From Lutibacter sp. (GTDB lineage Bacteria > Bacteroidota > Bacteroidia > Flavobacteriales > Flavobacteriaceae): a stretch of DNA of 64,000 bases. The stretch covers positions 62,001 through 126,000 of the forward strand of contig NZ_JAKIUR010000001.1 in NCBI RefSeq assembly GCF_021647475.1, given 5' to 3'. Positions within the stretch are counted from its first letter, which is position 1; each line of letters starts with the position of its first letter. Both the position numbers and the translations under genes were made by a program. Positions 18,525-26,494 of this stretch are shown piece by piece. The notes under the pieces are model-generated. The model worked only from the letters and a program-made list of their open reading frames with translations. It did not search any database and was not told the DNA's origin.

Positions 18525-18995
18525 TTACCATTTTGAAAACGGCTTTTTAGAAAGCATTGCATTGTAATATTTGACTTTCCCTGTTACTTCTTTTCCTAAC
18601 CAATCTGGTTTTTCAAAATTAGTGTTTTCTTCGGGGAGTTCAATTTCTGCAACAATTAATCCTTTATTTTCATTTAAAAATTCATCTACTTCAAAAAATA
18701 AATTATTGCTTGTAGGAATTATATAGCGATTTTTTTTTATAACTGTTGATTCACAAAGTAATAGTAGTTTCTCCGCTTCTTTTACTTTAATTTCTTTTTC
18801 CCATTCAAAACGTGAAATTCCGGTTTTGTTACCAATTCCTTTTACGGTAATAAATGCTTGTTGGTTTCTAATCCGAATTCTAACGGTTCGTTCAGGTACT
18901 GTAGATAAAAACCCTTGAGAAATTTGATAGCTTTTTACGGCATGTTTTTTAAAACTACCTTTTACTAAAAATTTTCTTTCAATTTCAATTGCCAT
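18525..18995 (-). CDS. CYTH domain protein (triphosphate tunnel metalloenzyme family)
   Basis: 156 aa, close to the minimum size of the family. The N-terminal signature EIERKFLV (residues 4-11) supplies the metal-binding ExExK. RTVRIRIR, ITVKG and FEWEKEIKV are the alternating charged strands of the tunnel, and FFEVDEFL and VAEIELP are the later acidic strands. Related small bacterial enzymes hydrolyse inorganic tripolyphosphate, or are adenylate cyclases of the CyaB class; the short bacteroidetal forms are most likely triphosphatases. Substrate is inferred, not shown. It precedes the antiporter gene on the same strand by 40 nt. Confidence 0.9.
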   Translation of the reverse strand: MAIEIERKFLVKGSFKKHAVKSYQISQGFLSTVPERTVRIRIRNQQAFITVKGIGNKTGISRFEWEKEIKVKEAEKLLLLCESTVIKKNRYIIPTSNNLFFEVDEFLNENKGLIVAEIELPEENTNFEKPDWLGKEVTGKVKYYNAMLSKKPFSKW

Positions 18996-19016
18996 TATTA
19001 AGTTTTAATTTTATTA

Positions 19017-19186
19017 AATGTATATCCGTTTTGTGTCATATTTCATATTTATACGTCCTAAACTCGTTTCAGCATCTCATAGTTTTTACTAATCCCCGAT
19101 TTGTATTGATGAGACCCTGAAACAAGCCCGCCTGCTGCTGGCAGGTTCAGGGTAACGAACATTTTATGATTAATTACGGACAATCA
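19017..19186 (-). repeat. MITE-like repeat, copy 1
   Basis: About 170 nt, starting tgtatatccgt and ending attacggacaatca, with internal palindromic arms around aactcgtttcagcatctca and ccctgaaacaag...ggttcaggg. The same element occurs in opposite orientation at 28815-28988 and, internally deleted, at 29102-29212. The 9-mer attttatta is present on both sides (19008-19016 and 19187-19195), consistent with a target-site duplication. The right-hand duplicate contains the stop codon of the YaiO-like gene. Confidence 0.75.
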
Positions 19187-19192
19187 ATTTTA

Positions 19193-20479
19193 TTATCTGA
19201 ATTTTACTTCCCACGATATTGATAAAGAATAAATCCAAAAATAATTTCCAGGATCAAAACTAATTTCTTGATGTGTAATACCAAGAGTGGAACCCCATAA
19301 ATTTTTATTATTTTTTGATGAGAAATAATACCCTCCACCAAATTTTTGAGAATTTAATTTAACAATGGCATTTTCATTCCCATTAAAATTAAACCGATCA
19401 ATTTCCGGCGAATAACCCATACCAACTGAAACGCTAAAATAATTATTAGCGTCGTTTCTATATTTGCGGTAATTTAAGATTCCAGATTTACTACTACCAC
19501 TATTATTTGGAGTAATATAAGTTCTAAACGCCCAATAACTATTTCCTGTATACCAAGCAATAGAGCCCGTGTAAATAGTAGTAGTTGAGCTATATTTTAA
19601 GGCTCTAAATCCTGCAGAAATTTCAAAACTTTTTGGTAACGATTTATATAATTCCGCTCCGTACCTAACATCTGGAAACAAAAAAGTATTAGCAAAACCT
19701 AAATTAACATAAGCATACAATCCATTAGCAATTCTTGGATATAAATCTACCTCAAACTGCACTCCATTTTCTTGAAATCTTCTATTAAAGTTCATTTTTA
19801 CAATAATGCTTCCATATTTAGTTTGACGACTATATTTTAAAGTATGCAATTGCATAGGATCAAAAACATCTGAATACAAATCAACAGATGATTTTAATCC
19901 AATAGTATTATAACTTAATGCGTCTATAAGACCTTTTTTATATTCAATTGCTTTGCTGTTTTTTGGGCTATTTAGTAACACTTCCTGAACTGTTTCTAAA
20001 GCATCTTCAGGGTTTTTACCGTTTTGTTGTGCTTTTGCTTTTAGCAACAAAATCTCTTCATTATTTGGAAAGTGTTTTAGAGCTGATGTTGTTAATTCCA
20101 AAGCTTTAAAAGGTGATTCACTCCATAACTCGTTATTTATAGCTGCTATCCAAGTTGTTTTTCGTTTTGGATCTTTATTAAGCACATTCATAAACTCTTT
20201 TCTAGCTTTATTATAATTTCCATCCCAGGAATAAGTACTAGCCAAAAAAGCTCTAATATCATTATAATTTGGATATTTGGTTAAAATCAATAACAGCGTA
20301 TCTTGTGCTTGTTTTCTGTGTTTATTAAACGCTAATTCGCGAGCTACTTTAAATGCAGTATCTGGGTTTCCAGTAAACTTTTTTTGCTGAGAAAAAACAT
20401 GAAAAACAGACAAAAAGATTAAAGCGATAGTGAATTTAACAACTAATTTTAACTTTATAGGTTGCTCATTATATTTCAT
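19193..20479 (-). CDS. YaiO-type outer-membrane beta-barrel protein with N-terminal TPRs
   Basis: 428 aa. A hydrophobic signal segment near residues 10-30 (VKFTIALIFLSVFHVFSQQ) ends at a plausible cleavage site. TPR-like helices run to about residue 190 (for example FKALELTTSALKHFPNNEE), then alternating beta strands to the end, finishing SLSISWEVKFR, the pattern of a YaiO-family outer-membrane barrel. It is the last gene of a seven-gene minus-strand operon containing a processive glycosyltransferase, so a role in export or anchoring of a surface glycopolymer is a reasonable inference (compare TPR plus porin in alginate and poly-GlcNAc secretion). The stop codon falls inside the presumed duplication flanking repeat copy 1. 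Confidence 0.85.
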   Translation of the reverse strand: MKYNEQPIKLKLVVKFTIALIFLSVFHVFSQQKKFTGNPDTAFKVARELAFNKHRKQAQDTLLLILTKYPNYNDIRAFLASTYSWDGNYNKARKEFMNVLNKDPKRKTTWIAAINNELWSESPFKALELTTSALKHFPNNEEILLLKAKAQQNGKNPEDALETVQEVLLNSPKNSKAIEYKKGLIDALSYNTIGLKSSVDLYSDVFDPMQLHTLKYSRQTKYGSIIVKMNFNRRFQENGVQFEVDLYPRIANGLYAYVNLGFANTFLFPDVRYGAELYKSLPKSFEISAGFRALKYSSTTTIYTGSIAWYTGNSYWAFRTYITPNNSGSSKSGILNYRKYRNDANNYFSVSVGMGYSPEIDRFNFNGNENAIVKLNSQKFGGGYYFSSKNNKNLWGSTLGITHQEISFDPGNYFWIYSLSISWEVKFR

Positions 20480-20539
20480 GGATTATTTTTATAGTTTGTC
20501 ATTCGTAAAAAAACACTACTTATCAATTAAACAAAAAAG

Positions 20540-21094
20540 TTATTCTTGAACTTTCCTACAGTGATAAATATATTCTGTTGGTATATTTTTTATTGCTTTG
20601 ATAGTACAATGATTAATAAATATTTTTTGAAATTTTTTGAAATTAAACTTTGTGTATAAAACTTGACTATAATAAGCATTGTTGACCAACTTATCATAAG
20701 CGTCTTGAATTATTTTATTTCCCTTTTCTTTCGAGAAAAAGGAAAAAGGTATTGACCCAATAACTCCATCAACGTTTTCCTTTACATGATTTTTAATGTT
20801 TTCTGCCCCATCATTTACTATTATAAGTCTGTCATCATTAATGTTTTTGCGAACATGTTCGCAAAAACTTTTTTTCACTTCAAATGCATACACCTTTGAA
20901 GTTGGTGCTATATTTTTTAATATTTCCCTTGTTATATTACCGTAGCCCATACCAAATTCAATAATAATTTTGTGGTCTCCTTTTGGAATATATTTACAAA
21001 TTTCAATCTCTGCCTTTTTACTGGTTTCATAAATTGCTCCTGTAACAAATAGGTTTTTTGTAAACGCTAAGGATGTTTTTAATTTCGTAATCAT
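20540..21094 (-). CDS. SAM-dependent methyltransferase, PmtA/KsgA-like
   Basis: 184 aa, class I Rossmann methyltransferase. Motif I is IIIEFGMGYGNITREIL (about 42-58), an acidic residue ends the second strand (VYAFEVKKSF), and GSIPFSFF (about 113) stands in the motif IV position. The IPF form resembles the LPF of phospholipid N-methyltransferases (PmtA, COG3963) more than the NLPY of the rRNA dimethylases, but overall similarity to both is expected. No signal peptide. It lies inside the polymer operon, 44 nt downstream of the sulfatase-like gene. A lipid or glycan-linked amine is the best-guess substrate; this is inference. Confidence 0.8.
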   Translation of the reverse strand: MITKLKTSLAFTKNLFVTGAIYETSKKAEIEICKYIPKGDHKIIIEFGMGYGNITREILKNIAPTSKVYAFEVKKSFCEHVRKNINDDRLIIVNDGAENIKNHVKENVDGVIGSIPFSFFSKEKGNKIIQDAYDKLVNNAYYSQVLYTKFNFKKFQKIFINHCTIKAIKNIPTEYIYHCRKVQE

Positions 21095-21138
21095 TCTATT
21101 ATTTTATAATGAGTGGGTTTTAACGTTAAACTCATCTA

Positions 21139-23553
21139 TTAATTTAAAGATTTTTTAAACGTTTTATAATCTTTATTATCTGGATATTTAAGCAACAAAC
21201 TATCCATAATTATTTTTGATTTATTAGTATTTTTTAATCGATTGTATGCCTTTGCCATTTTAAACCCAATATCCGAATTAGTTAATTTATTTTGTAATGC
21301 TTTTTTATAAATTCCAAAAGCTTTTTCATCTTGGTCAGACCACCAATACAAATCTAATAAAGCCGAATAACTATCAGAATAATATGGATTTCTTTTTGTT
21401 ACATTTAATAACGTTGATTCTGCTTTTTTATAATTTTTATTCCAAGCATATACTCTTCCTTTTAAAGTTCTAGCATCATTTTGGTTAGGAAATTCATTTA
21501 AGATATAATTACATAATAATATCGCCGTTTTATACTTTTTATTAAATGCATTTTCTCTAGCTAGATTAAAAATCTGATTAAAATCTAATCCTTTAGTTAA
21601 CTTTTTAATGGTGGTTAATTCTGTTTTAGAAAATTTAAAGTTTAATTTTCCATAAATATTTAATGAGTCTGGATAAATTTTATTTCGTTTAGTTAAGTAG
21701 GCATTCAAATTTTTAAATTTATCTAGCGAGTCCTTTATTTCCTCTTGTAACAGGTCTTCTTTTACTTTGTAAATTCCAAAGTCAGCATTTATTTTATACA
21801 AATTACCTGCTGAATAAAAATAATCTTTTAACATATAATCATCAATTTTTCCTTTATATCGCATAAATGCAATTTGATGGATGTTTCTAAATTTTTTTGC
21901 AGTGTCTAGCCCTGAACTAATCCATGCTACTTCTTTTAACGGATTCATTTTGTAATTATTTATCAAAAAAGAAAGTAAACTTGGCGTAATATCCCAATGT
22001 GAAGAAACTGATTTAAACGTTTCTGTTTTTTTTAATAAAGGACTTGTAATATACAATGGTACATGAAAACGGCATAATTTATCTTTTTGTGGAATTGGAA
22101 TTAATCGATGATCTCCTGTAATAATAAAAATGGTGTTTTTGTAATCTGGTCTTTTGGAGTATGCTTCCATAAAGTTTTTTATAGAAGTGTCTGTATATAA
22201 TAAACTAGCAAAAATATCTTTGTATTCTATTACTTTTTCTTTACTTATTTTTAAAACTTTTCTGGAATTTAAAATACTATCTACTTTTTTTAAATAAGTT
22301 TCTTTATTAGGAAAAGTAAAAGGCTCATGATTACTAAGAGTCATAACAATATCTAATCGAGGTGATTTTTTATGTTGTATAGATACTAACATTTTTTTAA
22401 ATATTTCTTCATCTGGATAACCCCAAGAGAATCCACCATCATTAGCTTTGGTTATTTTATATGCTGAACCGTACTTGCTTTCATCAATTTCATTATCAAT
22501 TTGATTGTATTCTAAAAAATTAATTTTTCTATCAAATTTAGAAGAACCACCAGAAAAATAAGATGTTGTATAGCCATTAGCTTTTAATACACTTATTAAG
22601 GATATATGAGATGGCGTATTTTGTATTTCTAAGAAACCTTTATCACCGAAAGGCAAAGAGGCTGTTATAGATGGTAACGACCCAAAACTTCTACCCGCAT
22701 TACTTAAAAAATTTTCCCAATACAACGATTTTGGTATTAAGGAATCTAAATATGGGGTAAACCCTGCATACTTATGAGTGCCGATAAACTCACCTCCCAA
22801 TCCTTCAACTATTATAATTACTATGTTTGGTTTAGTTTCTGTAATATTAAAAAATGGTTTTAAAACATCTTTTATTTTTGAAGAAGGTTCTAATAAAGGG
22901 TAATCATTTCTACTATATAAGTTTGCGTTGGTTCTGTGTTTTTCAGCTTGAAAATTAATTATATCAGTAGTTAGATATTGTATTTTATTTTGAAACTGCT
23001 CATTAGAAGCATTTGGTAATGCTAATTTTAAGCTACCAAATAACAAAACCATTAAAATTGTAATAATCAAAATTTGAGATGGTAATACTCGTTTTTTAAG
23101 TAAAAAATAAACCCCATAAAAAAAACCAATTAATATTAATAATGGCAATATGGTAATAAATGATAAAGATATTGATGTGGTTACGGTTGCATAAATATCA
23201 TCATACGAATACCCTAATAAATCTGCTCCTAAATTAACATGAGTGGTTAAGCTATATTTTACTAAAGCTGCTTGTATAAATAAAATAATTAAAAATAGCA
23301 CTTGAAATATTATAATTACACGTTTTTTAAAAATTACACTACACATCCATAACAACGGAAAAAGGACAATTCCAAGAATAACAATTGCCCAAAAATCATT
23401 TATTAATTTATACATTAAGATTACAAAAACAGAAAATTGTGTATTATACTCCGTTAAAGTCCATTCTAAAAAGCTGCCCGACCATACTAATATTAGTGCT
23501 GTAAATAAAATATATGCATAGCTATATAATAATTTTGAATTAAGCGTTTTCAT
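21139..23553 (-). CDS. LtaS-like sulfatase/phosphotransferase membrane enzyme with C-terminal TPRs
   Basis: 804 aa. About five transmembrane helices occupy residues 1-190, followed by a periplasmic alkaline-phosphatase-superfamily domain. IIIVEGLGGE (about 248) supplies the first metal ligand, NAGRSFGSLPS the presumed nucleophile region, and TGDHRLIPIP (about 481) the GDH metal ligands; SNHEPF is also typical. TPR-like helices follow from about residue 660. The fold matches LtaS/OpgB/EptA-type enzymes that move phosphoglycerol, phosphoethanolamine or similar groups onto glycans. The TPR tail is uncommon in that family and echoes the TPRs of the YaiO-like protein. Gene spacing (14 nt after the glycosyltransferase gene) indicates one transcript. 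Confidence 0.85.
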   Translation of the reverse strand: MKTLNSKLLYSYAYILFTALILVWSGSFLEWTLTEYNTQFSVFVILMYKLINDFWAIVILGIVLFPLLWMCSVIFKKRVIIIFQVLFLIILFIQAALVKYSLTTHVNLGADLLGYSYDDIYATVTTSISLSFITILPLLILIGFFYGVYFLLKKRVLPSQILIITILMVLLFGSLKLALPNASNEQFQNKIQYLTTDIINFQAEKHRTNANLYSRNDYPLLEPSSKIKDVLKPFFNITETKPNIVIIIVEGLGGEFIGTHKYAGFTPYLDSLIPKSLYWENFLSNAGRSFGSLPSITASLPFGDKGFLEIQNTPSHISLISVLKANGYTTSYFSGGSSKFDRKINFLEYNQIDNEIDESKYGSAYKITKANDGGFSWGYPDEEIFKKMLVSIQHKKSPRLDIVMTLSNHEPFTFPNKETYLKKVDSILNSRKVLKISKEKVIEYKDIFASLLYTDTSIKNFMEAYSKRPDYKNTIFIITGDHRLIPIPQKDKLCRFHVPLYITSPLLKKTETFKSVSSHWDITPSLLSFLINNYKMNPLKEVAWISSGLDTAKKFRNIHQIAFMRYKGKIDDYMLKDYFYSAGNLYKINADFGIYKVKEDLLQEEIKDSLDKFKNLNAYLTKRNKIYPDSLNIYGKLNFKFSKTELTTIKKLTKGLDFNQIFNLARENAFNKKYKTAILLCNYILNEFPNQNDARTLKGRVYAWNKNYKKAESTLLNVTKRNPYYSDSYSALLDLYWWSDQDEKAFGIYKKALQNKLTNSDIGFKMAKAYNRLKNTNKSKIIMDSLLLKYPDNKDYKTFKKSLN

Positions 23554-23567
23554 ATTAATTTAATCCT

Positions 23568-25004
23568 TTATTTAGTAATATTTCCCATCCCTTTTCTTGT
23601 CATTTCTCCCCATCTTTTCTTTTTATTAAAAAAATAATCTAAGTTTCCTTTAACAGCTGCGTATAAAATAAATGGATGCAGCACAAACGGCTCAATTAAA
23701 CTGATGAGTACTAATTTAAATCCTGATCCTTTTTTTTTGTATTGATGATACGTTAATTCTTCAGAATAAATTGCCCCTAATGATAATAAAACAGTAAACA
23801 TGTAAGCTAAAATAAAAAATGCTAAAGCATAATCCCATTTCACTTCCCTTAATATTATTAAAATTCCAAAATAAATAATACCTATAACCTCTATAACTGG
23901 AGCAAATCTCTCAAAAATTAACCAATAAGGATAACTTAGCAACCCTAAATTTCTATAATTTGAGTTAAAAGCTATCTTTCGATGTTTTCTTAAAACTTCA
24001 ATAGTTCCACGAGTCCATCTATTACGTTGAGAAATAAATGTTTTGTAATTATCTGGAGCTTCCGTCCAACATAAAGGATCTGGAATATAAGCTACTTTAT
24101 AATTCATATTTTGTTCCTCTAATTGTCTCCGCATTCGCACAATAATTTCCATATCTTCTCCAACCGTAGAAGTATCATATCCCCCAATTTGAATTGCAAT
24201 TTTTTTATGAAACATCCCAAAGGCACCTGAGATAACTAACAAACCATTTAATCTACTCCAAGCCATTCTCCCTAATAAAAAAGATCGTAAATATTCAAGT
24301 ATTTGGGCTTTTTCTATAAGTTTATTTGGCAAATTTACTTCCATTAATTTACCATCTTTAATAATACTGTTATTTACTATTCTAATAACGCCACCTGTTG
24401 CTACTACTTTTTTATTGGTAACTTCTAAAAAGGGTTTTACCATTTTTTGTAAAGCGTCTTCTAACAATAAACAATCTACATCAATACAAGCTACATATTT
24501 ACTGTTACTAATATTCAAACCCATATTTAAAGCATCTGCTTTTCCTCCATTTTCTTTGTCTATGACTATCAACTTTTCAAAAGCAGGATTTGTAGATTTA
24601 AAAACTCCTTTACGTAATGGTTTCGTTTTCAATTGTGGATTTATCAAGTACTTTACTTTTACTAAATCATAAGCTTTTATTAATAATTCTAAGCTGTTAT
24701 CCTTACTTCCATCATTTACTATAATAACATCATAATTTGCATAATGATTTGACAATAATGATCGAACATTTTCAACAATATTTAATCTTTCATTATATGC
24801 TGGTGCAATAATTGAAATGGAAGGTGCAATATTTGAAGAAAGTATTTTTGTGTAATCAACAAAATTATTTTTTTTAAAATAATCAATGGTTTCAAAAGCT
24901 GAAATTATAGACAAAATAATATAGGAAGAAATAGCCAAAAAAGCATAGGTAAAAAACAAGTAATGTATTACTTGAATTATAGCATTTAAGGTAATTGTAT
25001 TCAT
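23568..25004 (-). CDS. Processive family 2 glycosyltransferase (PgaC/HAS-like)
   Basis: 478 aa inner-membrane enzyme. One N-terminal helix, a cytoplasmic GT-A domain and three or four C-terminal helices. All signatures of processive beta-glycan synthases are intact: NDGSKDNS (about 96), the DxD in CIDVDCLLL (about 175), the ED of VGEDMEI (about 281) and QRNRW (about 325). The closest general type is PgaC/NodC/hyaluronan synthase, so the product is probably a beta-linked hexosamine or hexose polymer. It begins 3 nt after the HEAT-repeat gene and lies directly upstream of the LtaS-like gene. The sugar donor cannot be told from sequence. Confidence 0.9.
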   Translation of the reverse strand: MNTITLNAIIQVIHYLFFTYAFLAISSYIILSIISAFETIDYFKKNNFVDYTKILSSNIAPSISIIAPAYNERLNIVENVRSLLSNHYANYDVIIVNDGSKDNSLELLIKAYDLVKVKYLINPQLKTKPLRKGVFKSTNPAFEKLIVIDKENGGKADALNMGLNISNSKYVACIDVDCLLLEDALQKMVKPFLEVTNKKVVATGGVIRIVNNSIIKDGKLMEVNLPNKLIEKAQILEYLRSFLLGRMAWSRLNGLLVISGAFGMFHKKIAIQIGGYDTSTVGEDMEIIVRMRRQLEEQNMNYKVAYIPDPLCWTEAPDNYKTFISQRNRWTRGTIEVLRKHRKIAFNSNYRNLGLLSYPYWLIFERFAPVIEVIGIIYFGILIILREVKWDYALAFFILAYMFTVLLSLGAIYSEELTYHQYKKKGSGFKLVLISLIEPFVLHPFILYAAVKGNLDYFFNKKKRWGEMTRKGMGNITK

Positions 25005-25007
25005 ACA

Positions 25008-26108
25008 TTAATTATTTTGAATAAATTTTAAAATGTTATTGTCAAAATTGTTATTCTTTTTTAATAAATTATTAAAAGACTTCTCACTAATGTTTTTCAG
25101 CATTTTTAATGCGGAATATTGAATCTCAAAATTGTTATTGGTACTATTTTCAATAATAAAATCCTCGTCATTAGGTTCGTAAATATTTTCAAACATTTTT
25201 AAAGTTGCAATTTGTTCTTCTAAACTTCTCACTTTGAAACTATTTTTCAAAATTTCTTTAGCATCTAAAACTTGTAAATGCGTTATAACATCAATAACTT
25301 GTAATCTTATTTTTTGATTTGTGTGATTTAATAATTGTATCAGAGTATCAACGATTTCATACTTATTATAAATTTTAGCTAATTTTAATGAAAACAACAC
25401 CACAGTTTCATTTTTAGATTTTAGCCAAGGAGTAATATCTGGAATTTCTTGATTCTCGAAATGTTTTAATTCTTCCAACAACTCAATTTGATCCCATTCG
25501 GATAAGTTAACTTTTAAATTATTTAAAAATTCGAGACCTTCAAAATGAAATAGGCTAACTAAATATAACTCCACTTCTTTACGAACTTCTTTTTTAGGAT
25601 GTTTTAGTAATTTTTTTACCTCAGGATAGGCTTCTTTAACTTTAAATTGTGCAAGCTCTTTAATTCCATTAGCTACTATGTACCGTTTTTTACTTTTTAT
25701 TTGCTGATATGCATATTCTTTTAAATTAGATTTTAAATATAAATTTTGAATAGCCCTTTCAATTTCTCCTGAAACTTCGTTTTTCAATTTTAATAAAGTT
25801 TCTACTATGATTTTTCGTTTAAAATCATCGTTTATTTTACTTTGAATGATTTTAATAAACTCATTTTGATGTTCACTTAATTCATTATCATTTGATTCTT
25901 CAAACAAATAAGATAATAAGAGCCCTTCGTACTTATGTTGTAATTTAATTTTTAATACTTCTTTTTTTCTTAATAAATTTCTTAAAAACTTTAAATAAAT
26001 CGATAAGGTGATTACAATGCAAGCTAAAAAAGAACTCAAAATCCAAACCAATTGTAATTCAATTGGCAATTGCTGAAAATAATTTTGAAGAATTTTAAAA
26101 GTTTCCAA
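25008..26108 (-). CDS. Membrane-anchored HEAT-repeat protein
   Basis: 366 aa. A single transmembrane helix near residues 20-45 (LVWILSSFLACIVITLSIYL) is followed by a cytoplasmic, lysine/glutamate-rich alpha-helical region. The pattern of paired helices (for example EAYPEVKKLLKHPKKEVRKE and LIQLLNHTNQKIRLQVIDVI) is that of HEAT/armadillo repeats. HEAT scaffolds bind other proteins, and this one sits between the output-less response regulator and the glycosyltransferase, so it could pass the phosphorelay signal to the synthase. That role is an inference. It starts 17 nt after the response-regulator gene and ends 3 nt before the glycosyltransferase gene. Confidence 0.82.
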   Translation of the reverse strand: METFKILQNYFQQLPIELQLVWILSSFLACIVITLSIYLKFLRNLLRKKEVLKIKLQHKYEGLLLSYLFEESNDNELSEHQNEFIKIIQSKINDDFKRKIIVETLLKLKNEVSGEIERAIQNLYLKSNLKEYAYQQIKSKKRYIVANGIKELAQFKVKEAYPEVKKLLKHPKKEVRKEVELYLVSLFHFEGLEFLNNLKVNLSEWDQIELLEELKHFENQEIPDITPWLKSKNETVVLFSLKLAKIYNKYEIVDTLIQLLNHTNQKIRLQVIDVITHLQVLDAKEILKNSFKVRSLEEQIATLKMFENIYEPNDEDFIIENSTNNNFEIQYSALKMLKNISEKSFNNLLKKNNNFDNNILKFIQNN

Positions 26109-26125
26109 GTTAAAACGGTTTGGGA

Positions 26126-26494
26126 TTAGATTAATATTCTTTTAATTCTAATTATTAATTCATTGGGACTAAAAGGTTTTGCCATAAAATCAGTTGCCCC
26201 CAAATTAAAGGCTTTTAACACCATTTCTTCTTGCCCAGCCGCAGAAAAAACAATAATTGGAGTTTCTAACTTTAATTTATTTTTTACGTGGCTTATCACT
26301 TCTAAACCACTAATAAATGGCATCATAATATCTGTTAGAATTAAATTTGGATTATGTTTTTCAATAAGTTCAATAGCTTGTTTTCCATCTTGAGCTATAA
26401 AAGCAGTATATCCTTCTTTTTGAAGTCTAAATTTTAATAATTGAGATAATGTGGTGTTATCTTCTGCTAAAACAATATTTTTTGTTTCGTTCAT
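26126..26494 (-). CDS. Stand-alone CheY-like response regulator
   Basis: 122 aa receiver domain only. The acidic pair is in VLAEDNTTL, the phospho-accepting aspartate in NLILTDIMMPFISG (about residue 55), the switch Ser/Thr in VFSAAG and the lysine in FMAKPFSPNEL. There is no output domain, so it must act by protein contact. Its start codon overlaps the stop of the hybrid kinase gene (ATGA-type, 4 nt), so the two are translationally coupled and almost surely a cognate pair. The HEAT protein encoded next is the obvious candidate effector. Confidence 0.93.
   Translation of the reverse strand: MNETKNIVLAEDNTTLSQLLKFRLQKEGYTAFIAQDGKQAIELIEKHNPNLILTDIMMPFISGLEVISHVKNKLKLETPIIVFSAAGQEEMVLKAFNLGATDFMAKPFSPNELIIRIKRILI

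Noticed and set aside
21139..23553. True lipoteichoic acid synthase
   Set aside because: The organism has an outer membrane (TonB receptors, YaiO barrel), so lipoteichoic acid is not expected; only fold-level similarity to LtaS is claimed.
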